The notes under the pieces are model-generated. The model was not told where the DNA came from and did no database searches. It saw only the letters and a program-made list of their open reading frames with translations. A stretch of DNA of 27,249 nt from Vairimorpha ceranae (lineage: Eukaryota; Microsporidia; Nosematidae). The translations under genes and the position numbers were made by a program. This document shows, in pieces, positions 1 through 9,300 of the stretch; the stretch's first letter is position 1, and each line of letters opens with the position of its first letter. Location: the NCBI RefSeq assembly GCF_000988165.1, contig NW_020169350.1, forward strand, positions 1-27,249, written 5' to 3'.

Positions 1-1
1 T

Positions 2-193
2 GCAATGACCATACATAAATCACAAGGACAATCATACGGCCGTGTTGGTATTTACCTTCCAGAACCATTGTTCACACATGGTCAACTGTATGTTGCTTTA
101 AGTAGAGTTAGAAGTAAAGATCAATTAAAGATTGAAATGTCTGCCAATTCGGATAACTGTGTTGACAATATAGTCTACAAAGAGTTATTATAA
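2..193 (+). CDS. Helitron RepHel helicase, C-terminal fragment (cut by window start)
   Basis: This is the last 63 codons of a PIF1-family (superfamily 1B) helicase of the type carried by Helitron rolling-circle transposons. The gene continues to the left of the window, and the reading frame is open to base 2. Visible features are the motif V-like stretch AMTIHKSQGQS and the motif VI stretch GQLYVALSRVRS. The gene ends in NIVYKELL, which resembles the NVVYKEVF ending common in Helitron helicases. In the family, the protein joins an N-terminal HUH Rep nuclease to this helicase and moves the element by rolling-circle replication. The Rep part is not in the window, so only the helicase end is shown. 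The stop is followed within 400 bp by a Helitron-type 3' terminus (544-575), which fits the end of a large element. Confidence in the family is high. Whether the gene is intact cannot be judged here. Confidence 0.88.
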   Translation, partial: AMTIHKSQGQSYGRVGIYLPEPLFTHGQLYVALSRVRSKDQLKIEMSANSDNCVDNIVYKELL

Positions 194-543
194 TAAAAGC
201 TTGGTATGTCATATCTTTAATGTACTACATATAATATGCAGTATATATAAATGAAAAATTTTAAAAACTAAAGAATTCTTTAATAACTAAGATTTCTAAA
301 TACAAGAAAATTACATACACAGAAGTATTTTTTAGAACAACTTTCAGTTCTAAAATGCACAGAAATAATACATTTAATTAAGTATTGAAAAATCATATTT
401 AATAAATTAGTAAGCTATACATATAATTCTTATGTAGCAGTAAAAAAATAATAAAATAAATATTTTAATAAAGAAAAAAAGTTATTAGAACCTGGAAAAC
501 AATTAAACAACATTTAGCCAGGTAACACAATTATAATCTTTAG

Positions 544-575
544 GTCCCGTTTTAAAACGGGACAGCGCAGGCTAG
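544..575 (+). repeat. Helitron 3' terminal hairpin plus CTAG
   Basis: A perfect palindrome GTCCCGTTTTAAAACGGGAC (544-563) is followed by CAGCGCAGG and CTAG (572-575). The same arrangement recurs at the end of each of the following five units. The outermost base pair differs between copies (G-C here, A-T in units 2-4), so the pairing is kept while the sequence changes. Confidence 0.82.
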
Positions 576-920
576 TCTATATATATAAAAAGTTTGAATC
601 TGAACATTTTTTTATTTTTTAACCCTTCTTTTTAAAAAATTTGTAAAATTATTTGTATTTTTTATTTAAAAGCACTAACTACAACCTAGAGATTTTTATA
701 AAGTTGTTAGCCAAAGGATATTACGAAATTTTGTGTATTTTTCTTTATTTTTTTTAATTTTTTTGTAATTGTTAAATGGTGACTATTGCAAATTTTACTT
801 TACAATGTAAGACACTTTGTACTTTAAACAATGCGCACAAGCCTAAAGACATGTTTCACAATTAAACATAAGACTATTATTTATTTATAATACCGTTTCA
901 AACGGGATAGAGTAGGCTAG
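576..920 (+). mobile_element. Non-autonomous Helitron unit 1
   Basis: 345 bp, from TCTATATATA to CTAG at 917-920. The 3' hairpin (about 891-908) has one mismatch (ACC in place of CCC). The interior is AT-rich and differs from units 2-5, so this is either an older copy or a different subfamily with the same ends. Confidence 0.78.
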
Positions 921-1258
921 TCAATATATATAAAAAGTTTGAATCTGAACATTTTTTTATTTTTTAACCCTTCTTTTTTAGAAATTTGGAAAATTCTTAT
1001 TATTTTTGTAAAAAACGAAAAGCATCATTTTAGGGTTTATTTCTCTAAGCACGAAACGGTGGGTTTTGTGCATTTTCCCTTGCTTTTATTTAGTTATATA
1101 AATCTTATACGAAGCGTCTATAGCAAATTTTAATTTATAATAAAAAAGGTAATTTGTAATATAAAATAATAAGTACAGGCATAAAGCTGCATCATACACA
1201 ACAAATGTAAGAACACACATTATTTTGATCCCGTTTTAAACGGGATAGCGTTAGCTAG
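921..1258 (+). mobile_element. Non-autonomous Helitron unit 2
   Basis: 338 bp, from TCAATATATA to CTAG at 1255-1258. The hairpin at 1228-1246 has 9-bp arms (ATCCCGTTT/AAACGGGAT) around one central T. The interior holds the shared block around CTCTAAGCACGAAACGGTG and TCTATAGCAAATTTTAATTT, which is also seen in units 3-5. Confidence 0.82.
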
Positions 1259-1601
1259 TCATCAATATATATAAAAAGTTAGAATCTGAGCATTAATTTA
1301 TTTTTAAGCCCTTCTTTTTTAACACTATAACATTCCTATTATCTTTTAAATACGAGTAGCATAAGTGTTAGGTTTATTTCTCTAAGCGCGAAATAATGTT
1401 TTTGTGCGTTTTCTCTTGCATTTATTTATAAATATTAATCTTATACAAGGTGTTTATAGCAAATTTTAATTTATCATAAAAAGGACAATTTATAATTAAA
1501 AATAATTAGTACATACACAAAGGCACATCATATTTATTAAAAATAAAGAGCACACAATATATTTGTGATCATCCCGTTTTCAACGGGATAGCGTTGGCCA
1601 G
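1259..1601 (+). mobile_element. Non-autonomous Helitron unit 3
   Basis: 343 bp. The 5' end reads TCATCAATATATA, as if three bases (TCA) had been added or duplicated at the junction. The end is CCAG (1598-1601) instead of CTAG. The hairpin is at 1571-1589 (ATCCCGTT..AACGGGAT). The interior is of the shared type. Confidence 0.8.
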
Positions 1602-1957
1602 TCTATATATATAAAAAGTTTAAATCTAAAAATTTATTTATTTTTTAACCCTTCTTTTTAGAATTTTTTTTAAATTTTTTGTATTTTTTATTAATAACGA
1701 ATAGCATTATTTTAAAGTTTATTTCTCTAACCACAGTACAGTGTTTTCGTGCATTTTCCCTTGCTTTTATTTAGTTATACTAATCTTATACAAGGTGTCT
1801 ATAGTAAATTTATATTTATAATAAAAAGTGCATTTTATTATTTAAAACAATAAAATAAGTACATACACAAAGGCACATCATATACATACATTAAATCCAC
1901 CAAAACAAAGAACATACACTATTTTGATCCCGTTTACAACGGGATAGCACAAGCTAG
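1602..1957 (+). mobile_element. Non-autonomous Helitron unit 4
   Basis: 356 bp, from TCTATATATA to CTAG at 1954-1957. The hairpin at 1927-1945 has 8-bp arms around TAC. This is the longest unit. The interior is of the shared type. Confidence 0.81.
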
Positions 1958-2302
1958 TCAATATATTTAAAAAATTTGAATCTGAACATTTATTTATTTT
2001 TTAACCTTTCTTTTTTTTAAAAATTGTAAAATTCTTATTATTTTTTAAATAAAAGTAGCATAAGTGTTAGATTTTTTTATCTAAGCGCGGAACGGTGTTT
2101 TTGTGCATTTTCCCTCGCTTTTATTTAGTTATATTAATCTTATACGAAGCGTCTATAGCAAATTTTAATTTATAATAAAAAGGGCAATTTGTAATTAAAA
2201 ATAATAAAATAAGTACATACATAAAAGCACATCATATCCATTGAAAAGAAAGAACACACATTAAATTTACGATCCCGTTTTCAACGATATAGCGTGAGCT
2301 AC
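1958..2302 (+). mobile_element. Non-autonomous Helitron unit 5 (array end, decayed terminus)
   Basis: 345 bp, starting TCAATATATT. The hairpin at 2272-2290 has lost pairing on its right arm (AACGATAT where AACGGGAT is expected), and the final tetranucleotide is CTAC (2299-2302) followed by T. It looks like an inactivated right end. Confidence 0.75.
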
Positions 2303-4176
2303 TTATTAAATAAAAACTTTCTAAATAAAAAGTAAGAAAAAATGGGAGGTTATAATAACTTTAGTAATTTGAACAAAAGTCGCTTTAGATAGGATTTGGG
2401 CCAAAACAAATGACAATAAATAAATTTACTAATGATAATATAAGTATGTTGAGGATTACTTTAAGGACGGGCTTATTCTCGTGGGCACGATAGCTTGTAT
2501 ATTCTCTGTAAAAATTTTATAATTACAAACATAACATAATTTTTTCCTAAATAAAATTTTACCTTTGGTTGGTTAATTATGGGAGGAAAACTGCTTTTAC
2601 GTAGGAAAAGGTTTATTCGGCATATGTTTATCTTTTCTTTCTTTAAATAGTTTATGTTTTAATTCGATATAAAACGTCAAACAGACTTTTTACAGTTTCA
2701 GTCTTAAATTGCTTTGTTGGTTACCGACGGTAACATAAAGTTTTTATATTTCCTAAATATTCACTAACTTATAAAAAATTAATTCATCTATAAAGTAAGA
2801 TTTGATTTATTTATTTGTTGATTAATTCTTTTTACAGAAATATTAAGTCGTCAAGTTCTTACTAGCGTTTTTCTTTAGTCACAAGATTTTCAAATTATTT
2901 ATTACAACATTGTATGTTTTTTTTAAAGTAAGGTTAAATAAAATACAGACATTGCCAATAAATGTAATTTAGCGTTTTTACAATCTTTTTCTATAAATTT
3001 AATCATTATTTCGTTTAAATTTTTACTAAATTTTTGTCTTACAAAATTATTAAATATATGTTGTTTTCAAAAACATCTGCTGTAAAAATTTGTAAGTGCA
3101 AATATTATTTTTTCACCAATAACTTTTATAAAAAATTTCTGTGTTATTATTAGCATCAAAGTCTAACCTTATCCATTTATTGTTTTCTATTAACTGTAGA
3201 TCAATAATATTGTATTTTTGTATTGCTTTTAAACAAAAGCTCATGTTCTGTTTTTATAAAATAGCTTCTACAATAAATTTAGTATTAAAAAGCAGTATAG
3301 CTAATATAGATAATTTAATATAAAAAACTAAGCATTTGGTAAAAAAGTACAAATATTAAATACCAATACAATTTAATAAAATTTAGATTTTAAAGATTAT
3401 TTATCAAAATATTTGTTTTATCAATAAAAAAAATATTGAAAAATTAAAAATTGCAATAATAATGTAAGATGCCATTTATACCAAAAATATTAAAATTTAT
3501 TATTACAGATTCTTAAAATGATTAGACAGTTTACACGCGTATTCGTGAATTCATCAAAAAAATATTGCTTGTTTTAACCTTTTAAAAAATAAGTAAGCAG
3601 GAATCTTACCTAAATTTATTTTTACAATGAAGCAAAACATATTTGCCCACATACAACTTTAAAAGCAATAATATATATAAATTTAATAACAATGACCTAA
3701 AAGATAATTCCAATATTTTTACAATTTTTTATGTAAACAAAATAATCTTATTTGCACAAAAGAATACACTAGTGTTCGTTCAAACAAGCAGATATTTTAC
3801 AAAAAAATAAAAAAACATAATTCTGAAATCATATTATTCCTTATATTAATCTATATTAACACATTTGTACATCAAGTTTAAACACTTGAAAATAAATAGG
3901 CACACTTATAAACACATTATAAATTAATTGTTCTTTAAAATATGTTTCTTTCTTAAAATACTAATGTGTGCTTTTACTTGTAAATTTTTATTTAGTTACA
4001 ATTAATAATTTTCAACAGTCATTTTTATAGCATAAAATATTATTAATTACACACCAATTTGTGTTAAACACTAAAATACAGCATTACTTTTAAAATTAAA
4101 TAATGTCAACACAAAGTTACAAACAAAAAAATCGAGGAAACCTCGCGACGATTAGACATTGTATAATATTTTAATA
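2303..4176. other. Gene-free AT-rich stretch
   Basis: No credible gene was found in these 1.9 kb. The only ORF of note (3141-3323) begins with GTG and encodes low-complexity hydrophobic sequence. Positions about 2340-2740 are visibly richer in G and C than the rest and contain a perfect 6-bp hairpin (GTTACC-GAC-GGTAAC, 2720-2734). They could be a decayed element or an RNA gene, but I do not recognise it. Confidence 0.5.
4125..4145 (-). terminator. Hairpin plus T-run 3' of the 4177-5697 gene
   Basis: Read on the minus strand, CGAGG-TTT-CCTCG is followed by A and seven T, starting 31 nt after the stop codon of the gene at 4177-5697. It has the shape of an intrinsic terminator, but in a eukaryote it may instead be a 3'-end processing or stability element, or chance. 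Confidence 0.35.
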
Positions 4177-5697
4177 TTATAAATGAAATCCACTAAAAAT
4201 ATAGTTTAGTAACAAATGTTCATCCTGAACCTTCAAGGTTTTATAATTTTCATGCTTGCAATTCTTGCATGTTTTGTTATGTACTATCTGTAATTTCTTA
4301 TATATTCCTTTATTAATTTTAGCATCATTATTAACTAAATCTTTACATACACTTCTAAATCCATTGCAATCATCAATAGTATCACACATATCGAGCATAG
4401 ATTCATAAATTTCTGTTTCAAATTTACTGTGACTTTTAAAAAAAAATCCACCAGTGTTATTCTTTTTCCATTCGGTGTAAATAAGATTGGCGTGTGCAAC
4501 ACACAAATCACATGTCTCTGTATTAATACATTCTTTACACAACTCATTAATACCTTTAATAATATAAGTAACAATTTCTTCATTGTTTTCCATTACGCGT
4601 ATTTTTTTAATAAAATGCTTAACAATCTTAGATCTTTGCTTTTCACATACCCCTCCTAATTTATGAAATATATCTTGAACTAAATCACAACAAATATGAA
4701 GATCATGTTTATCAATAGCCATGTCCATTACTTCTAGAAGCCTATTAGTCCATAAATCATCAGATGTATGTCTAATTGCTTCAATACAAAGTATAATAAT
4801 CTTTTGATATTCATTAACTATAGAGCTATTGCCTTGTTTATAGATAATCCATCCGTCATTATAATTCTTGCTTCTAATACATTCATCAATCATAGACTTA
4901 TCTAGTAAACAAGATGAATTACATCTATTTTTAATCCATAGTCTTACTTTTTCATTCCAATTAAAAAAATACTCAACTCCTTTTTTCCATGTTTCATAAT
5001 CTTCATTTTCTAAAAATGTTAATCTGGCAATATCTTGTACTTCTTTATTTATAATTTGTAAATCAATAAAACTCTTATTTTTTATATTTTCGCATTTTGC
5101 AGTAAACTCACAATCATCATTAAAAGTTAGTAATATTGCCAGTCTATTAGAAAATAATGAGTGTTTTACATGATTATAGATTTTAAAAAACCTAACATAT
5201 TCCCTTCGCATGTATAAAACAAGTAAAACATATTCAGAAATTTCAGTTGTTGTAACATCCATCTGCGGTGTAACATGCTTGTAATATTTAAAAGTCAAAG
5301 ATTCTATATCTTGCTCACAATTTAATGCATTAATAACACCTTTATAATTCTTTTCACTGCACACTGCTATATCCTCTTTAATCTTCTGATTATTGTAATT
5401 TCCCCTTAATGCCTCACATACAGTCAATATTTCGGGTTCACAAATAAATTTAAGTAAATATTTTTCTATAAGAAATATCTTGTAAAATATTTCAACATCT
5501 CTATTTTTTTCTATATTTGTAGAATGTGAAGTCACACAGGACAGTAAAATTGAATAATTAGTAACCAAATCTTCTAGAGTGTTACCATCTTTCAATTTAC
5601 ATCCTGTGCATTTTTTTATGGCAGTAGAAACTTCTTTTATTAATTCAATATAGTATGAATCTGCATCAACAGCAAGAGAATTTCCGACATCAGACAT
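4177..5697 (-). CDS. Hypothetical PPR-like helical-repeat protein with CxxC pairs
   Basis: I do not recognise a specific orthologue. The 506-residue protein is mostly helical and rich in Cys, Ile, Asn and Lys. Two stretches look like pentatricopeptide-type helix pairs: about residues 268-303 (SMIDECIRSKNYNDGWIIY..) and about 430-465 (YESMLDMCDTIDDCNGF..). Cysteine pairs occur at C30/C33, C387/C390, C396/C399 and C477/C480 and could bind zinc. No signal peptide or membrane segment is evident. The ATG at 5697 is supported by CCCC on the minus strand at 5707-5710, nine bases upstream. PPR proteins normally bind organelle RNA, which would be odd in an organism whose mitochondrion has lost its genome. 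The assignment is therefore only structural, and a generic helical solenoid is equally possible. The gene lies 663 bp downstream of TAF2 on the same strand. Confidence 0.7.
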   Translation of the reverse strand: MSDVGNSLAVDADSYYIELIKEVSTAIKKCTGCKLKDGNTLEDLVTNYSILLSCVTSHSTNIEKNRDVEIFYKIFLIEKYLLKFICEPEILTVCEALRGNYNNQKIKEDIAVCSEKNYKGVINALNCEQDIESLTFKYYKHVTPQMDVTTTEISEYVLLVLYMRREYVRFFKIYNHVKHSLFSNRLAILLTFNDDCEFTAKCENIKNKSFIDLQIINKEVQDIARLTFLENEDYETWKKGVEYFFNWNEKVRLWIKNRCNSSCLLDKSMIDECIRSKNYNDGWIIYKQGNSSIVNEYQKIIILCIEAIRHTSDDLWTNRLLEVMDMAIDKHDLHICCDLVQDIFHKLGGVCEKQRSKIVKHFIKKIRVMENNEEIVTYIIKGINELCKECINTETCDLCVAHANLIYTEWKKNNTGGFFFKSHSKFETEIYESMLDMCDTIDDCNGFRSVCKDLVNNDAKINKGIYKKLQIVHNKTCKNCKHENYKTLKVQDEHLLLNYIFSGFHL

Positions 5698-5706
5698 AAA
5701 ATATTA

Positions 5707-5710
5707 GGGG
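5707..5710 (-). promoter_or_regulatory. CCCC start-proximal motif
   Basis: CCCC on the minus strand ends 9 nt before the ATG at 5697. It is one of six such C-blocks next to starts in this window and matches the CCC motif described upstream of microsporidian genes. Confidence 0.5.
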
Positions 5711-6184
5711 TAAAAAAATTTTTTTTTTATATTTTTACTGCATAAATGAAACAAAACAAATTACAAAATTGACCAATAAAATATAAACTAAATAAAGAAA
5801 TGTTAATTTTATTAGGAATAAATCTTATTGAAAAATAATCCTAGAATAAGGGTTTTTATAGCATTTCTCTTAACAATCTATTAATTATATTTTAAATTTT
5901 TTTAGATTTTAATATTAGAACTATAAAAAAAATTAATAATTTATTTATATGGTAAAATTAAAACACCTTGTATTTTATTTAACACATAGACATGTCTTTA
6001 ATAATATCAAGAAATAAATTAATATAAATTGCTTACATTACATGTTTGCAATAAATAATAACCATTATCTACAGTAATGCATCATGTATTTTATATTTAT
6101 TCTATAATAAACATATAGTGAAGTTAAATAAAAGAAAATGAAATCAAATAAATTTGTCATGTAATTGCATAACATTTTAATACA

Positions 6185-6372
6185 AAAAACTATTAGTGTT
6201 ACTATAAATAGAACATAAAAACTATTAATGTTACTATAAATAAAACATAAAACTATTAATGTTAACTACAAATAGAACATAAAAATTATTTATATTTAAT
6301 TATTTACACAACATAAAAACTATTTATATTTAATTTCTATAACATAAAAACTATTTATATTTAATTATAAAT
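6185..6372. repeat. 32-bp minisatellite at the TAF2 3' end
   Basis: Six imperfect tandem units of 31-34 bp (starts near 6185, 6217, 6249, 6281, 6315 and 6346) follow the pattern AAAAACTATTWATRTTA..AAT..AACAT. Units 1-3 share one variant (GTTACTATAAATA), and units 4-6 share another (TATATTTAATT). The last unit runs into the TAF2 stop codon (6361-6363) and its last codons, which suggests the array grew outward from the gene end or that it sets the C-terminus. Confidence 0.8.
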
Positions 6373-9300
6373 ATCCCATGAATACACCTTCTCACCATAA
6401 ACACTAAACGCATGATATATTTGATCTTCAAATATCTCCATTTCTCTCTGTAACTCCTGTTGTGATATAAACTTTCTCATACTATTACTTTTAATATTTC
6501 TTACTTCATCAATTAGTTCTTTAAATGTAACTATTTGCCTATTGTCATATTTTCTCAAAATATCTATAAAATTTATGCTATCTTCAAATCTTTGTAATAG
6601 TAATTTAATAAATTCATCACTACTTATTTTATTTTTGTAATTTTCAAGAAATTGATCAAAATCTTGAGTTTTTTTTAGTAACTTCTTTGCACTGTGAACT
6701 ATCTCTGCCTTGTTTTGATTGAAATATACGCAATTTTTATAAATTTGCTTAATATCACCGTAAAATGATTCTATAGTTAAATATTTCATCATCTTTTTTT
6801 GTACAATGTCCAAACACATAGGAGATCTAACAATATCAACATATGCATCCAAACCATCAATATTAACTGGTCGTATAAAAGAAAAGAATTTATCATTTAA
6901 ACATAAATTATTTAAAAAATCTACACAATAATTTTGTAAAATACTCGACATAGGATGAACAATTTTTGGTATCTGATAAGTTTCATAAATTTTAACTTCA
7001 AAAATGTCAAATAATCTTTTTGCAATATTAAACGTGCGAGATCCATATTGCGAATACGACAATGCAAAAACTAAAGCTCTCTCCATTTCTCGCCAAATCT
7101 TCTTATATCTATGCTCACTAGAAACATATGTTTCTATCTCTTTAAAAGTTTTGGGTCTCCAATCAAAAAAGCTATTATTCTTATTTTTAAATATAACCTT
7201 ATTTACTTGTTTAACTGATATATTATTAATTGTTCCATAAAATAATTTTTTTGTTATCGGATCATTATGTTTTATCTGATAAGATGTCTTTTTTGAAGAG
7301 TAAAATTCAGGAGAACTTAACTCTTCAAATTTATTTCTTCTTTTTCTAAATACAGTGTCTTTTTCAAATTTAATAAAATTTCTGTAGGCTGGTAATCGAA
7401 TTTTGGTTCGTATAGGAAAACGCAATGTAAGTTCATCAATCCTATAAACAAATGCTTCTAAAGGTTCTAAATTTTTCTTTTTAATGCGCATAAACTCTGT
7501 ATCACTATTTAAAAAATATTCTTTACGATTTTCATTTGAAGATTTAATCTGTGATGTACTATTATCCAAACTATCTTCAAGAGTCGATTTTGAAAGTTTA
7601 TCGGCAGCACAAGATTCAGAAACAAAAAATGAAGTGGCGAACTTACTGTTTTCAAAAATATCTCTTGGTTGTGCAAAATCTTTTAAAGGAATAGTATTGC
7701 TTTCTTCATTTTTTAGGAAGGCATTTTTTTGCAAAGGCGAAAAATTAGAATATTTGTTAGATGAGGATAAAAGTGATTCAAATGACGACGAAAACTGTGT
7801 TATATTATTTCTTATAGGTATAAATCCAATATCTACAAAATCTCTATCAAAATCACGTTCTTCTAGTATTTGTGTTTTACATGAATCCTGCTTTTCTTCA
7901 TCTTCACTATTATCACTTAATAAGAATTTCTCTAAATCAACTTTTTGTGAACTAATTTGTGGAAAGCTATCCATTGAGGTTTCTTTTGTATTATTTTTCC
8001 TTGATGTACTATCAAAATTATCATCAAACTCGGTTTCTAAATAATTAAAAGTCCCACTAAATGTGCTTGAATCTGTCCTGCGAGAATTCTCAGAGACTTG
8101 ATTCCTAAAATCATTAAACAATTTATTTATCGTAAGATTTGTTTGTTTCAAAGATTTATCATTAAAATAATCATTTTCAAAATTAACTATTCGATTAAAA
8201 TGTTCTGTATTTTTTGAAAAATTAATACTTGACATTTCATTACTCGAATAATTAATACTTTGTACTTGTTCGTTAGGTACTTTATTAAATTCTAGATAAA
8301 TTTCGTCTAATTCGTTATTTAACTCGTCAAATCTCAGCATTTCTTCTAAATTAACATCTTCCAGTCTGGAATTTTTCTGTTCAACAATAAGTTCTGATTT
8401 ATTGTAAACTTTTACATCATCTTTTTTAGATGTTCCTAAAAATATTATTTCATTTTGAATAGCAGCCGTATTTTCTTTTTTTGTCCGTTCTTCAATAATT
8501 TCTTCTTTCTCCAAGTCTCGCTTTTTAGGTTTTGCTAGTTTTAATAAATAAGTATCTAATAAAAACTGCCTTTTTATCTTTTTAAAATCTTTTAATTTAA
8601 TTTTTAATAGATTTTGAGTTGTAATAATTTTTTCTTGTTCAAGTTTTCTAATTATAAATTTCTTATTAAATTTAGTTTCACACAGTGTTATCAATTTTTT
8701 ATTGTATTCATTAATAGACACATTTTTGTTGTTTAAAAAATCTAAAATTTCAAAGACTTTGTACTTAAAATCATAATCATATGCGTATAATTCTAATAAA
8801 TAATGGAATTCTGATTGGAAAGGAAACAATGTTTTTTTTGTTTCTTCATTTTTTATACTTAAAAGATTTATCCAAGAATTAAGAATTAGTAATTTAATAT
8901 CTATAATATCAGACTTAATGACATCAAACAAGTACTTTAAACACTCCATATCATCATTGTATAAGAATGTCAACATTACAAAGGAAGCCTTTCTCACTTT
9001 AAAGGAATTGGGATATTTTGAATAATTAATTAAAGCTAATTTTGTAAGTGTAATACATCCATAAATGCTTAATCTGCCCAATAAATAAATTATACTTTCA
9101 GTAATAATATTTTTATGTGATGAAAATATCATATCCATAATTCTGTATCGTTCAACTTCTTCTAAAGCCTCTTGAATAAATTTAAAAGAATTTTTATCTT
9201 TTTTTACATTTTCTTCATTAAATGTAAAATTATCAATTGCATCTTCTTTAAAAATTTCTTTAAGATCATCAGAACTATTTTCTTGTAGATCATACTGAAA

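Larger units (their letters stand above)
1..575 (+). mobile_element. Helitron carrying the helicase gene, 3' portion with terminus
   Basis: The helicase tail is followed by about 380 bp of non-coding AT-rich DNA ending in a Helitron-type 3' terminus. That terminus is a perfect 20-bp palindrome (544-563, GTCCCGTTTT/AAAACGGGAC), an 8-nt spacer, and then CTAG at 572-575. Helitrons end in CTRR preceded by a short hairpin and insert before a T. Here CTAG is followed directly by TCTATATATA, the 5' end of the next unit. A second weaker inverted repeat (ACCTGG 490-495, CCAGGT 518-523) lies inside the tail. The 5' end of the element is outside the window. Confidence 0.78.
576..2302 (+). repeat. Tandem array of five non-autonomous Helitron units
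   Basis: Five direct repeats of 345, 338, 343, 356 and 345 bp are joined head to tail. Each starts with TC followed by an AT run and AAAAAGTTTGAATCTGA-like sequence, then a TTTTTTAACCCTTCTTTTT block. Each ends with a hairpin around CCCGTTT..AACGGG and CTAG (CCAG in unit 3, CTAC in unit 5). No protein is encoded. The junctions have no host DNA between CTAG and TC, as expected if several copies were made in one rolling-circle event or if insertions happened at the existing ends. Units 2-5 resemble each other throughout. Unit 1 is clearly diverged inside but keeps both ends. The last unit has a decayed hairpin and is followed by T (2303), which matches Helitron insertion between A and T. Confidence 0.85.

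Noticed and set aside
939..1133. 64-codon ORF inside the Helitron array
   Set aside because: It begins in the 5' end sequence of unit 2, is not open in the other units, and reads as AT-rich low-complexity hydrophobic residues.
576..2302. CRISPR-like array
   Set aside because: The repeats are about 340 bp with related interiors, not short repeats with unique spacers, and the host is a eukaryote.
3141..3323. 60-codon ORF in the gene-free stretch
   Set aside because: It starts with GTG, has no CCC motif and no recognisable protein pattern.
7484..8044. 186-codon plus-strand ORF antisense to TAF2
   Set aside because: It is the mirror of the low-complexity Ser/Asn/Glu region of TAF2, as expected for a shadow of a biased coding strand.
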